Positions 36,408 through 44,832 of a DNA stretch of 64,000 nt are shown one piece after another. The stretch spans positions 5,734-69,733 of the forward strand of contig CAAFRB010000054.1 of the NCBI GenBank assembly GCA_900765095.1, written 5' to 3'. The DNA is from Clostridia bacterium. GTDB taxonomy: Bacteria; Bacillota; Clostridia; TANB77; UBA1234. The notes under the pieces were generated by a model that was given only the letters and a program-made list of their open reading frames with translations, was not told the DNA's origin and did not search any database. Position 1 is the stretch's first letter; every line of letters begins with the position of its first letter. Both the position numbers and the translations under genes were made by a program.

Positions 36408-36818
36408 TTAATTTCTATCTAGATACATCTGCAATATGTACTGTGCAGATATAGTATCTACAATTTTTTTCTTTTTGTCTTTCCCGATTGCTAGCTCATG
36501 CATTGTTCTATGTGCAGAAACTGTTGTAAGCCTCTCGTCTATTTTAATAATCTCTAAGTGAAACCTATTTGAAAGTTTTTCTATGAACTTATCCGTTTTC
36601 TCCACTCTTGGTCCTTTTGTCGCATTCATATTTAACGGATATCCTATCACTATTTTTTCAACTTTGTATTCTTTTATTATTTCATCCAGCCTATTTAGTA
36701 ATTTTTTTTCGTTTTCTCCATGTTCAATAGATTCTACTCCTTGTGCTGTTATTCCTAATAAATCTGACATCGCTACCCCAGTTCTTGCCTCGCCATAGTC
36801 TAATCCCATTATTCTCAT
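36408..36818 (-). CDS. ruvX: Putative Holliday junction resolvase / YqgF nuclease
   Basis: The RNase H-fold YqgF/RuvX family, 136 residues. It has N-terminal MGLDYGEARTGVAMSD with a catalytic Asp, KIVIGYPLNMNATKGPR in the middle, and the acidic IIKIDERLTTVSA motif. Roles in pre-16S rRNA processing and recombination have been reported for the family. It overlaps ireB by 4 bases and precedes the DUF1292 gene, an arrangement widely conserved in Firmicutes. Confidence 0.93.
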   Translation of the reverse strand: MRIMGLDYGEARTGVAMSDLLGITAQGVESIEHGENEKKLLNRLDEIIKEYKVEKIVIGYPLNMNATKGPRVEKTDKFIEKLSNRFHLEIIKIDERLTTVSAHRTMHELAIGKDKKKKIVDTISAQYILQMYLDRN

Positions 36819-37075
36819 TTTTCTTCGTTAACTCCAATGTATTCTTTTACTAATTCTTCCAAAAGTTCATCTCTTTCTAATTGACGTATTAAACTTCTAG
36901 AATCTTTGTAACTAGTTATATAAGTTGGGTCACCTGAAAGAATGTAACCAACAATTTGGTTAATTGGGTCATATCCCTTTTCAACCAAAGCTTCATAAAC
37001 TTGTCTTAATATTTGTTTTGAATTTACCTTTTTTTCTTTTTCAACTTTAAAAAATATCGTGTTTTCTGAATCCAT
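36815..37075 (-). CDS. ireB: IreB family regulatory phosphoprotein
   Basis: An 86-residue protein of the IreB (YrzL, DUF965) family. The signature GYDPINQIVGYILSGDPTYITSYKDSRSLIR is clear. In enterococci IreB is a substrate of the Ser/Thr kinase IreK, phosphorylated in its N-terminus. It is usually encoded next to ruvX, and here the two genes overlap. The N-terminal Ser/Thr-containing segment (MDSENTIFFK) is present. Confidence 0.93.
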   Translation of the reverse strand: MDSENTIFFKVEKEKKVNSKQILRQVYEALVEKGYDPINQIVGYILSGDPTYITSYKDSRSLIRQLERDELLEELVKEYIGVNEEK

Positions 37076-37087
37076 TTTTATCCTCCT

Positions 37088-39769
37088 TTATCCAAAGAAT
37101 CTCTTCGAAGGCTTTGCAGCTGAGTTACTTCTTGGGAATATTGCAGCACCAATTTCTTCAATTGCTTGCATGAAATCGGTCGAATATCCTTTATAATTTA
37201 ATACTCCACTACAAACCGAGTCTATATACTTCGCATAATTATTCAAATTGTAAGGTACAGTGTATGACATAACTTTTCCAGGTAATACTGTATCATAAAA
37301 TGACATACTTGGATCACTATAAGATGATAAAGTTTGAACTATCTGTTTTTGTGATAGTGATGTTTTTACAAATTTGTTAATTATTATCCTTATCTTCTTC
37401 ATATCTAATCCTCTATTTTTCAATTCTCTTAAAAATAGAGTTGTGTCTGGCATTTTTAATAAGTCCATATCTTGAACTAAATATACTTCGTTTGCTTGAT
37501 CAAAATAATCTATTGGTGTAGTAAAATCAGCATCAACTATTGTCAAACTGCAGTTTGATTTAACAGTTTCAATTATAGCTTTATGCTTATATCCTCTTCT
37601 TGGATCTGCTAATGTTCCTGGTATAGAAGTATATACTTTCAAATATTTATTAAGCGTTTCAAGATAGCAATCATCACCACTCATAACTTTTTGCATACAT
37701 TCCTCTGCTCTTTTTCTTAATGACTTGTCATTTTGGTTGTATAAATAGAACATACTTCTATCTCTAGTCATATCAAGTATTGAGGTATTAATCTTTGCAT
37801 TAGCCATAGAATGTGCAATAGCATTTGTCATAAATGTTGTTCCAACCTTATTTGCACCAACAAGAACTATCATTTTTTTGTAGTCTACAGGAGCTATTTG
37901 AGTAACTACTGGCGTATTAGTATATTGCTGTGTATTTTGATAATCTGTAACATTTGCTTTCAATTGGTTCTGTGCATTAATAAGTTTCTCTTGCTCTTCT
38001 CTTAATCGTCTTTTCTCTTCCTCGAGTTTTGCCTGTTCTTCTTTAATTCTTTTTTGCTCCATTGCCAATTTTTCCTGTTCTTCTCTCATTCTCTTTTCAT
38101 CTTCCGAAACAGATTTTTCCTTTGCAGCAACCATTTGAGATTGAGATGTAGTTACATTTATATTTTCATTACTTCCAGTATTTTTTGGTTGTTGTTCAGT
38201 TTGATTAGTTTTTCCACCAACATTCAAGTTTGGACTTACTTCAACAACAATATTATCTTGTGATGCTTTGTTAGATGTTTTTAGTCTCTCAAGAGTTTCA
38301 GCTTCTTTTTTAGCTTTTCCTATATCATTAATCTTTTCTTGTTCTTCTATTTTAGCTATTTCTGCAAGTCGTTGCTGTTCCCTTCTTTCTGCTGCAATAG
38401 CATCTAACTCTGCTTTATGTTTTGCTTCGGCTTCTGCTTTGGCTTTAGCTGCAAGTTCTGCTTGCTCTCTTGCTTCGGCTTCTGCTTTTGCCCTAGCTGC
38501 AAGTTCCGCTTGCTCTCTTGCTTCGGCTTCTGCTTTGGCTTTAGCTGCAAGTTCCGCTTGCTCTCTTGCTTCGGCTTCTGCTTTAGCTTTAGCTGCAAGT
38601 TCCGCTTGTTGTCGTGCCTCATTTTCTGCTTTTGCCTTAGCCACAAGTTCTGCTTGTTGTCTTGCTTCAACTTCTGCTTTAGCTTTAGCTGCAAGTTCTG
38701 CTTGCTTTCTTGCTTCTGCCTCAGCCTCTGCTCTCGTTCTAGCTGCAAATTCAGCTTGCTCTCTTGCTACCGCCTCTGCTTTCGCTCTAGCCATTAATTC
38801 TGCTTGTTTTCTCTCTTCTTCTTCCTTTTCCCTTGCTTTAGCTTCTTCCTTTGCCCTAGTCATCAATTCTGCCTGTTTTTGCTCTTCTTCATTACTACTC
38901 AAATCAACTTGTCCACCTTGTTGAATTACTCCTCCAAACTGTGGTGGAGGTGTTTGAGGTTTATCATTTTGCTCTGCTTTATGCCTTCTAAACACACCAA
39001 ATATACCACCACCTTTAGTTTTGTTTTCCTTTATAGAAGGTTGCTGTATTACTTGTTTTTGTGGAACAGCTGGCTGAGTTGTCGGCATCAAATATTTATA
39101 TCTATCAGCTTGTAATATTACCTCACGTATAGATGATGGTAATGTTCTTATTATAATCATTAGTTGTTTTCTACTGTACTGCTCTGATATTCTATCAAAA
39201 GTTTCTAAGTATTTTTCTGGTTGATTTTTTATTCCTTCATAAAAGCCTAATATGCTCCTCATTTGAAATTCATCAACCTCATCATCTGTAGTCATAGAGG
39301 TATCTACAATTGATGAAGTATCAATATTCAAATATTGTTTTGCCTCTCTTTTATTTTTAGGTTTCTTTATCAAATCACAAAGCGGATTTACACTTCTGTC
39401 ATCTCCAAGAAGAAAATTGTATATTCCTATGCTAAAAAGCTTATTTATAAATGGATCTCCTTTTTCTCTTCTATCTGAGCAAATAAATATTATATCTGTA
39501 TCCTGAATCTCATCTGTTATTTTATCAATATTGTTGAATAAAAACCTATCGATTTGTTCTAAGTCCCTAGCTCTAAACTGCTCTAAGTCTTCACTTATTA
39601 CAATTCTATCATAGTTTTTATTTTCTTTTACTTCTGCTATTAAAGCTCTAAAATAGAACACATTTTTATATTCTAAAACTTCCCCATATTTTTCATAATA
39701 TCTAGCAACAACATTATTTACTGATGACTGTTCTCTTTCTGACATAGCGAAAAGTACTTTCATTATCAT
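37088..39769 (-). CDS. Large coiled-coil protein with TadZ/ParA-like ATPase-fold domain
   Basis: This 893-residue cytoplasmic protein has three parts. Residues 1-160 form a receiver-like alpha/beta domain (MKVLFAMSEREQSS). Residues 280-630 are an Ala/Glu/Lys/Gln-rich coiled coil containing tandem 16-residue repeats. Residues 635-860 form a MinD/ParA-type domain. The Walker A loop reads GANKVGTTF, so the Lys of the GK[T/S] motif is replaced by Thr, as in non-canonical TadZ/CpaE-like proteins. The layout suggests a polar or membrane-site organiser of secretion or cell division. No other Tad genes are seen. It precedes ireB-ruvX by 12 bases. Confidence 0.75.
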   Translation of the reverse strand: MIMKVLFAMSEREQSSVNNVVARYYEKYGEVLEYKNVFYFRALIAEVKENKNYDRIVISEDLEQFRARDLEQIDRFLFNNIDKITDEIQDTDIIFICSDRREKGDPFINKLFSIGIYNFLLGDDRSVNPLCDLIKKPKNKREAKQYLNIDTSSIVDTSMTTDDEVDEFQMRSILGFYEGIKNQPEKYLETFDRISEQYSRKQLMIIIRTLPSSIREVILQADRYKYLMPTTQPAVPQKQVIQQPSIKENKTKGGGIFGVFRRHKAEQNDKPQTPPPQFGGVIQQGGQVDLSSNEEEQKQAELMTRAKEEAKAREKEEEERKQAELMARAKAEAVAREQAEFAARTRAEAEAEARKQAELAAKAKAEVEARQQAELVAKAKAENEARQQAELAAKAKAEAEAREQAELAAKAKAEAEAREQAELAARAKAEAEAREQAELAAKAKAEAEAKHKAELDAIAAERREQQRLAEIAKIEEQEKINDIGKAKKEAETLERLKTSNKASQDNIVVEVSPNLNVGGKTNQTEQQPKNTGSNENINVTTSQSQMVAAKEKSVSEDEKRMREEQEKLAMEQKRIKEEQAKLEEEKRRLREEQEKLINAQNQLKANVTDYQNTQQYTNTPVVTQIAPVDYKKMIVLVGANKVGTTFMTNAIAHSMANAKINTSILDMTRDRSMFYLYNQNDKSLRKRAEECMQKVMSGDDCYLETLNKYLKVYTSIPGTLADPRRGYKHKAIIETVKSNCSLTIVDADFTTPIDYFDQANEVYLVQDMDLLKMPDTTLFLRELKNRGLDMKKIRIIINKFVKTSLSQKQIVQTLSSYSDPSMSFYDTVLPGKVMSYTVPYNLNNYAKYIDSVCSGVLNYKGYSTDFMQAIEEIGAAIFPRSNSAAKPSKRFFG
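38412..38745 (-). repeat. 48-bp in-frame tandem repeats encoding (AELAAKAKAEAEAREQ)n
   Basis: Six near-perfect and at least two degenerate 48-base units sit inside the 893-residue gene, each encoding 16 residues of Ala/Glu/Lys-rich helix. DNA identity between neighbouring central units is high, implying recent expansion by slippage or recombination. They are coding repeats, not spacer-separated. Confidence 0.85.
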
Positions 39770-39821
39770 TCACCTTCCTATTATGCTTTAGTATAAATTT
39801 ACAACTAAATTACAAAAACAA

Positions 39822-39853
39822 CAAGATTTCACGTTATACAAACGTGAAACTGT
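39822..39853 (-). terminator. Hairpin downstream of the small two-helix membrane protein
   Basis: On the minus strand TTTCACGTTTG..CGTGAAATC forms a hairpin followed by TTGTTGTTTTTG; the T run is imperfect. Confidence 0.5.
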
Positions 39854-39875
39854 ACTTTGAATTATCAATATCAAT

Positions 39876-40385
39876 CTATCTGCCGGCAACAAATAACGCA
39901 AATATTAGGGGCATTACATTAAATACCACCAAGCCTATAACAAATCCTACAATCCAACCATAGCCTTGCTCTTTCTTATCTAATTTCTTATTACCAACAA
40001 TCAAGAAGTTAAATGAACCAATTGCTATACCAATAAAACATATTGGTAAGCTGTATTTTTGTGCAACTTCTAGATAATAAGCTACTTTTCCGTATACCGC
40101 ATCATTATATTTGTCTGTTAACTCAGCTATTCTCTTTTCTTTTCTTGAAATTCTGTTTACAACTGTTTCACCGGCTTGGGTCATATCACTTTTAGCTTCT
40201 TCATCTTTACTTTCGTCAGTATTTGTATCTCTTACTTCATCCTCTGCCGTGCTACCTGGCGCAGCAATTTCAGCTGGAAGCTCAGAATGACCTCCGTTAG
40301 CAGCAAATATAATTGAATTAAAAGTAAATATCATAGCAAAAGCCATTATTATACTACTTATTTTCTTTAAATGTATATTCTTCAT
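39876..40385 (-). CDS. Hypothetical secreted/membrane protein with two C-terminal membrane helices
   Basis: A 169-residue protein: signal peptide (about 1-28, ending FNSIIFAANGG), a polar acidic segment (30-105), then two membrane helices (about 112-130 and 142-167) joined by a basic loop (GNKKLDKKEQG). Signal peptide plus two helices is the layout of small T4SS pilin-type (TrbC/VirB2) proteins, but similarity beyond layout is not evident. It lies directly before the TadZ/ParA-like coiled-coil gene on the same strand, so the two may belong to one assembly. Function unknown. Confidence 0.65.
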   Translation of the reverse strand: MKNIHLKKISSIIMAFAMIFTFNSIIFAANGGHSELPAEIAAPGSTAEDEVRDTNTDESKDEEAKSDMTQAGETVVNRISRKEKRIAELTDKYNDAVYGKVAYYLEVAQKYSLPICFIGIAIGSFNFLIVGNKKLDKKEQGYGWIVGFVIGLVVFNVMPLIFALFVAGR

Positions 40386-40505
40386 ATATCCTCCTTTTAG
40401 TTATCCTAGAAGATAATTCTCCACCACTATGATACTACATTTTTAAGCATATTTCAACAACAAAATACTTTTTAATATTCAAATTATTTCCATTTTCAAC
40501 TGTTT

Positions 40506-41717
40506 CTAAATATTTATTAATACATATTCAAGTTGATTTACCATTATTTGATTAAAATACTCAAATACATTTTTTCTTTTTATGTCTTTCGGTGCTTTTA
40601 TTTCAAGTGTTTGTAACACACCTTTAGGAGTTTTTATTACTATTGTCCCTATGATATCACCTTTCTTTATAGGCGCGACTAATTGTTTTTGAATGTTATA
40701 CTCATAGATTATTTCATCTTTCTCATTCAGTTGTAACAACGTTTTTAACTTTCCTGTTAAATTTATCTCGTAATTACTATTCGGGCTTTTTGAAATATTT
40801 ATATTAAATTTTTTTCGCATATTCTCGTATATATCAACCTCTTCAAAACTATTATATGCATAATTTAAAAGTTGAATACTTTCTGAAGTTCTTTGTTTCT
40901 TAGTGTCGCAACCAAGTACAATTGAAATGACCTGGCGTCCATTTCTTGTCATTGATGTCACTAGACATCTACCAGCTTTACTCGTATATCCCGTTTTTAC
41001 ACCATTCGCTTCTTGGTATATTCCAAGCATTTCGTTAGTGTTATGCAATGATTTTTCATAATTGTCGATTTTTATCGTCGCATTTCGCATGTTTACAATA
41101 TTGGCAAGATAATCTATATTTAATAAATAATCTGTAAACAACAGCAAATCTCTTGCTGTTGTGTAGTGCATATCATTATCTAATCCATGAGGAGTCACAA
41201 AATTCGTATTGTTAGCTCCAATTTCTTTTGCTTTTTTATTCATTTCAACACAAAAGTCTTCAATACTTCCCGCAACATGCTCTGCTATTGCAATCGCAGC
41301 ATCATTTCCAGAGCATATTAATAACCCTTTCATTAAATCTCCAAGTACTACTTTGTTGCCTTTTCTCAAATTTATTGTAGAGCCACCAATACCAGCCGCC
41401 CTTTCACTTATAATCACTTCATCGCTCATATCACAATTTTCATAAGCAACTATTGCTGTCAAGATTTTAGTGGTTGAAGCATTTGGAAGCTTTTCATCAA
41501 TATTTTTCTCATATAATATCTTTTTATACTTTCTGTCATACACAAGTGCTACTCTAGATAATATAATTGGTTTTTCTTTTATATTAGTAACAGTAGCCAA
41601 TTCTTCTGTAGTTAAATCTTCTTCGTCATCTTCATTATCATATCCCCAAACACAAGCATTAGCAAAAATCGAAAATAAGATAGATATAGTAATAATTCCA
41701 ACAATTACTTTCTTCAT
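40506..41717 (-). CDS. D-alanyl-D-alanine carboxypeptidase (penicillin-binding protein 5 type)
   Basis: This 403-residue S11-family enzyme trims the terminal D-Ala from peptidoglycan stem peptides. It has a signal peptide (about 1-25), SxxK in ASTTKILTAIVAYE near residue 82, SGN in ICSGNDAAIAIAEH near 136, and KTG in VKTGYTSKAGRCL near 240. A C-terminal beta domain (about 290-380) and a final amphipathic segment for membrane attachment follow. DacF-type paralogues act in spore cortex formation. Whether this one is vegetative or sporulation-specific cannot be decided. Confidence 0.93.
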   Translation of the reverse strand: MKKVIVGIITISILFSIFANACVWGYDNEDDEEDLTTEELATVTNIKEKPIILSRVALVYDRKYKKILYEKNIDEKLPNASTTKILTAIVAYENCDMSDEVIISERAAGIGGSTINLRKGNKVVLGDLMKGLLICSGNDAAIAIAEHVAGSIEDFCVEMNKKAKEIGANNTNFVTPHGLDNDMHYTTARDLLLFTDYLLNIDYLANIVNMRNATIKIDNYEKSLHNTNEMLGIYQEANGVKTGYTSKAGRCLVTSMTRNGRQVISIVLGCDTKKQRTSESIQLLNYAYNSFEEVDIYENMRKKFNINISKSPNSNYEINLTGKLKTLLQLNEKDEIIYEYNIQKQLVAPIKKGDIIGTIVIKTPKGVLQTLEIKAPKDIKRKNVFEYFNQIMVNQLEYVLINI

Positions 41718-41771
41718 TTAATCACCTCTATGAAAATGTATGTCTTTCTTTTCGTATTTATGACGTATCAC

Positions 41772-41880
41772 TTTTTATACAATAGGAAAGTAGCAAATTT
41801 GCAACCTTTTATGTATTGATTTCCTTTCCTATTGTATAAAAAAACTTTAATTTATGCGAGATATTCTCTTCTTTCTTGCA
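41772..41880 (-). repeat. Dispersed palindromic intergenic repeat, copy B
   Basis: Arms TTTTTATACAATAGGAAAG (41772-41790) and its complement (41824-41842) enclose a 33-base spacer with an ATGTATTGATTTC-like core. A tail (TTATGCGAGATAT...TTTCTTGCA) runs to 41880. Orientation is opposite to copy A. It lies between the divergent carboxypeptidase and ABC transporter genes. Confidence 0.85.
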
Positions 41881-41964
41881 ATTTGGAGTCTGTGCATTTT
41901 GTCACATTCTATCGTATTTTTTCATAATATGTACCATAAACACTTACTCAAGGAGGAATATGCT

Positions 41965-42733
41965 ATGGAAAAAGGATTAGTATTAAATAAGATTTCAAAA
42001 ACGTATCAAGATGTTAACGGAGAAGTTTTAGCTATTAAAGATTTTTCGTATTCTTTTAATCAAGGAGATTTTGTTAGTATAGTAGGCCCGAGCGGTTGTG
42101 GTAAATCCACCCTTCTTTCTATAATAGCCGGATTAGAGTCACCTTCAACCGGTAATGTTTTCTTAGATGAAAAAGATATAACTGGAAAAGTTGAAAACAT
42201 AGGATATATGCTACAAAAGGATTATCTTCTTGATTGGAGAACTGTATATAAAAATGTACTTATTGGTCTTGAAATCAAAAACATGCTAAATGCAGAAAGT
42301 AAAAAGTATGCATTAGACCTTCTGAAGATGTATGGATTACGGGGAATTTATAGATAAATACCCTTCGCAGCTTTCTGGTGGTATGAAACAAAGAGTGGCA
42401 CTTATTAGAACCTTAGCCACCAAGCCTTCTTATTTGTTATTAGATGAAGCTTTTTCGGCTTTGGATTATCAGACGAGATTGGATGTAACAAACGATGTAT
42501 ATAAGATTATAAAAAAAGAACGCAAAACAGCAATAATGGTAACACACGATATTCCAGAAAGTATAAGTATGTCAGATAAAATAATAGTTCTTTCTAAAAG
42601 ACCTGCAACGATAAAAAAAGTATATGACATAGATTTTAATATTCCTAACAGAAACCCTTTGAATTGTAGAGAAAATCCCGCTTTTAGTAAGTATTTTGAT
42701 TGTATTTGGAAGGAGTTAAACAGCGATGAATAA
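41965..42733 (+). pseudogene. ABC transporter ATP-binding protein (SsuB/TauB type), frameshifted
   Basis: The start is the ATG at 41965 with AGGAGG 8 bases upstream. The first frame gives Walker A (GPSGCGKST) and a Q-loop region, then ends early at YGLRGIYR. The next frame continues seamlessly with EFIDKYPSQLSGGMKQRVA (signature motif), LLLDEAFSALD (Walker B) and THDIPE (switch His). Deleting one base at 42340-42344 (C or one of four G) restores a single protein of about 255 residues with normal family length. It overlaps the permease gene by 8 bases. It is either a fresh pseudogene or a sequencing error; the intact rest of the operon favours caution. Confidence 0.85.
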
Positions 42734-43538
42734 TACAATTTCAATTGAAAGAAAAATGTACCTAAAAAATAAGAAAAAAAGAAAATATCAAATCTTATTT
42801 ACTCAACTTTTTATACTTATCGCATTTGTTTTCTTATGGGAAATATTAGGAAATCTGGGAATTATCAATCCATTTATAACTAGTCAACCTTCTCGCATAT
42901 TAAAAACACTGCTAAATTTTTCATCAAATAATTTGCTTCTCCACATATCGATAACATGCTATGAAACTTTAGTAGGTTTTACACTAGGAACATTTCTCGG
43001 AACAGTAATTGCATTTCTTTTATGGTGGTCAAATTTTGCCTCTGATGTAGCAGAACCTTTCTTAATAGTCCTACACAGTCTTCCAAAAGTTGCTTTAGGT
43101 CCAATTATAATCGTTTGGGCAGGTGCTGGTACATCTGCAATAATAGTCATGGCACTTGCAATCTCAATAATTGTAACAATCCTAGAAATGCTAAACGGCT
43201 TTATATCTACAGACAAAAATTTAATCAAAATGGCAAACACCTTCAATGCTAGTAAATGGCAAATTTTCAGCAAAATTGTTTTTCCATCTAATATTTCAAC
43301 TTTAATAAATGCCATGAAAGTAAATATAGGGCTTTCGTTAGTCGGTGTTATTTCAGGTGAATTTCTAGTTTCTAAGGCAGGGCTTGGGTACTTAATAGTA
43401 TACGGCGGTCAGGTGTTTAAACTAGATTTAGTTATGACTAGTGTAATAATACTAGGTGTGGTTGCTGCACTTATGTACAAAGCTGTTTTAATGTTAGAAA
43501 AGATTATAATGCGATTTATTATGCACATAAAAGTATGA
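42726..43538 (+). CDS. ABC transporter permease (SsuC/TauC/ThiX type)
   Basis: This 270-residue permease has six membrane helices after a basic N-terminus. The BPD_transp_1 coupling motif with EMLNGFISTDKNLIKMANTF and ASKWQIFSKIVFPSN is the EAA-type loop contacting the ATPase. It is of the nitrate/sulfonate/taurine or hydroxymethylpyrimidine group. The substrate cannot be told from the permease. It lies between the ATPase and substrate-binding genes of one plus-strand operon. Confidence 0.9.
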   Translation: MNNTISIERKMYLKNKKKRKYQILFTQLFILIAFVFLWEILGNLGIINPFITSQPSRILKTLLNFSSNNLLLHISITCYETLVGFTLGTFLGTVIAFLLWWSNFASDVAEPFLIVLHSLPKVALGPIIIVWAGAGTSAIIVMALAISIIVTILEMLNGFISTDKNLIKMANTFNASKWQIFSKIVFPSNISTLINAMKVNIGLSLVGVISGEFLVSKAGLGYLIVYGGQVFKLDLVMTSVIILGVVAALMYKAVLMLEKIIMRFIMHIKV

Positions 43539-43639
43539 ATTTGTGCGACACAAACTAATTTTATACATCAAATTTAACACATTTTAATCGCTATTGCATA
43601 ATAATATATAAGTAAAATCACTTATACGAGGAGGTATAT

Positions 43640-44674
43640 ATGAGAAAAAGAATTATTTATACTTTGCTTTCTGCTTTAGTAATAGCCTTAGTTATTATTA
43701 TTGCTTTAATCTGTAAAAATGACAAAATCGATCAAAACCTTGGCTCTGGTGATACTGAGCAAACAAAATTACAAAAGATTAAAGTTAGTGAGGTAACCCA
43801 CTCTGTTTTTTACGCGCCACAATATGCTGCTATCAACCTAGGATATTTTAAAGATGAGGGAATAGAAATTGAATTAATTAACGGCGGTGGTGCCGATAAC
43901 GTAATGACAGCTGTTCTTGCTAATCAAGTAGATATCGGATTTGCAGGTCCAGAAGCTGCTATATATGTGTACAATGAGGGGGCTTCCGATTATGCCGAAG
44001 TATTTGCACAGCTTACAAAAAGAGATGGTTCAATGTTAGTTGCGAGAGAAAATATTTCAAACTTCGATTGGAGCATGTTAAAAGGAAAACACATATTGCC
44101 AGGAAGAACTGGTGGCGTTCCATACATGACTTTCGAATATGTTTTGAAGAAAAACGGAATTGATCCAAAAAATGATTTGAATTTAGATACATCAATTAGT
44201 TTTGACGCAATGACTAGTGCCTTTGTTTCTGGAACTGGCGACTTTGTAACTGTATTTGAGCCGACTGCTTCTAGCCTAGAATTAAACAATCAAGGTTATA
44301 TTGTTGCAGCTGTTGGTGCATCTACAGACGAAATTCCATATACCGCTTATTTCGCAAAGAAAAGTTACATTGAAGATAATAAGGATGTAATAACTCATTT
44401 TGTTAATGCTATAAGCAAAGGGTTAGATTACGTAAATTCACATACTGCTTCAGAAATTGCAAATGTTGTTGTATCATCATTTCCAGACACGGATGTAGAT
44501 ATTCTTACAAAAGCTATTGAACATTACAAAGAGATAGATGTTTGGAATGACACTCCTGTTATGAGTAAAGAATCTTACGAATTATTGCAAACTGTAATAA
44601 CAGAGGCTGGCGAATTGGAAAAGGCTGCTCCTTTTGACAAAGTAGTAAATAATTCTTTTGCACAAAAAGACTAA
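43640..44674 (+). CDS. ABC transporter substrate-binding protein (NMT1/SsuA/ThiY-like)
   Basis: This 344-residue periplasmic-binding-type protein has an N-terminal membrane helix (about 5-25; the Cys after it does not fit a lipobox well). A short linker with an SGD triplet follows, then a two-lobed binding domain: VFYAPQYAAINLGYFKDEGI and DIGFAGPEAAIYV are typical of the NMT1/SsuA-like family that binds sulfonates, pyrimidine thiamin precursors or nitrate. An AGGAGG site precedes the ATG. No TPP or other riboswitch was seen upstream, so the ligand remains open. Confidence 0.88.
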   Translation: MRKRIIYTLLSALVIALVIIIALICKNDKIDQNLGSGDTEQTKLQKIKVSEVTHSVFYAPQYAAINLGYFKDEGIEIELINGGGADNVMTAVLANQVDIGFAGPEAAIYVYNEGASDYAEVFAQLTKRDGSMLVARENISNFDWSMLKGKHILPGRTGGVPYMTFEYVLKKNGIDPKNDLNLDTSISFDAMTSAFVSGTGDFVTVFEPTASSLELNNQGYIVAAVGASTDEIPYTAYFAKKSYIEDNKDVITHFVNAISKGLDYVNSHTASEIANVVVSSFPDTDVDILTKAIEHYKEIDVWNDTPVMSKESYELLQTVITEAGELEKAAPFDKVVNNSFAQKD

Positions 44675-44679
44675 TTTTC

Positions 44680-44722
44680 ATGTAGACAAAGTCGTAACAT
44701 CAAGACTTTGTCTACATTTTTG
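44680..44722 (+). terminator. Terminator of the ABC transporter operon
   Basis: ATGTAGACAAAGTC pairs perfectly with GACTTTGTCTACAT, followed by TTTT; next to a one-arm fragment of the palindromic repeat. Confidence 0.9.
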
Positions 44723-44724
44723 GT

Positions 44725-44790
44725 TTTCTATTGTATAAAAAATAATTTATACAAGAATTCTCTTTATTTCAATCAAAAACTTTCTTGTAG
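44725..44790 (-). repeat. Degenerate fragment of the palindromic intergenic repeat
   Basis: TTTTCTATTGTATAAAAAA (right arm) at about 44725-44743, then AT-rich sequence ending ACTTTCTTGTAG that recalls the tail of copies B and C. The left arm is missing. Confidence 0.5.
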
Positions 44791-44832
44791 AAAAATTTTA
44801 ATAAACGGTATATAATCTACCTGGTGATTAAT

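Noticed and set aside
38412..38745. Regular repeats resembling a CRISPR array
   Set aside because: Units are contiguous 48-base coding repeats with no unique spacers and stay in frame with a long protein.
38268..38924. Long plus-strand open frame, Ala/Ser/Cys-rich, opposite the coiled-coil gene
   Set aside because: It is the antisense of the 48-bp repeats; the repeat period keeps several frames open, and there is no ribosome site or family match.
41718..41964. TPP or other riboswitch upstream of the ABC importer
   Set aside because: No conserved riboswitch core is present; the gap is taken up by palindromic repeat copy B and a weak promoter-like stretch.
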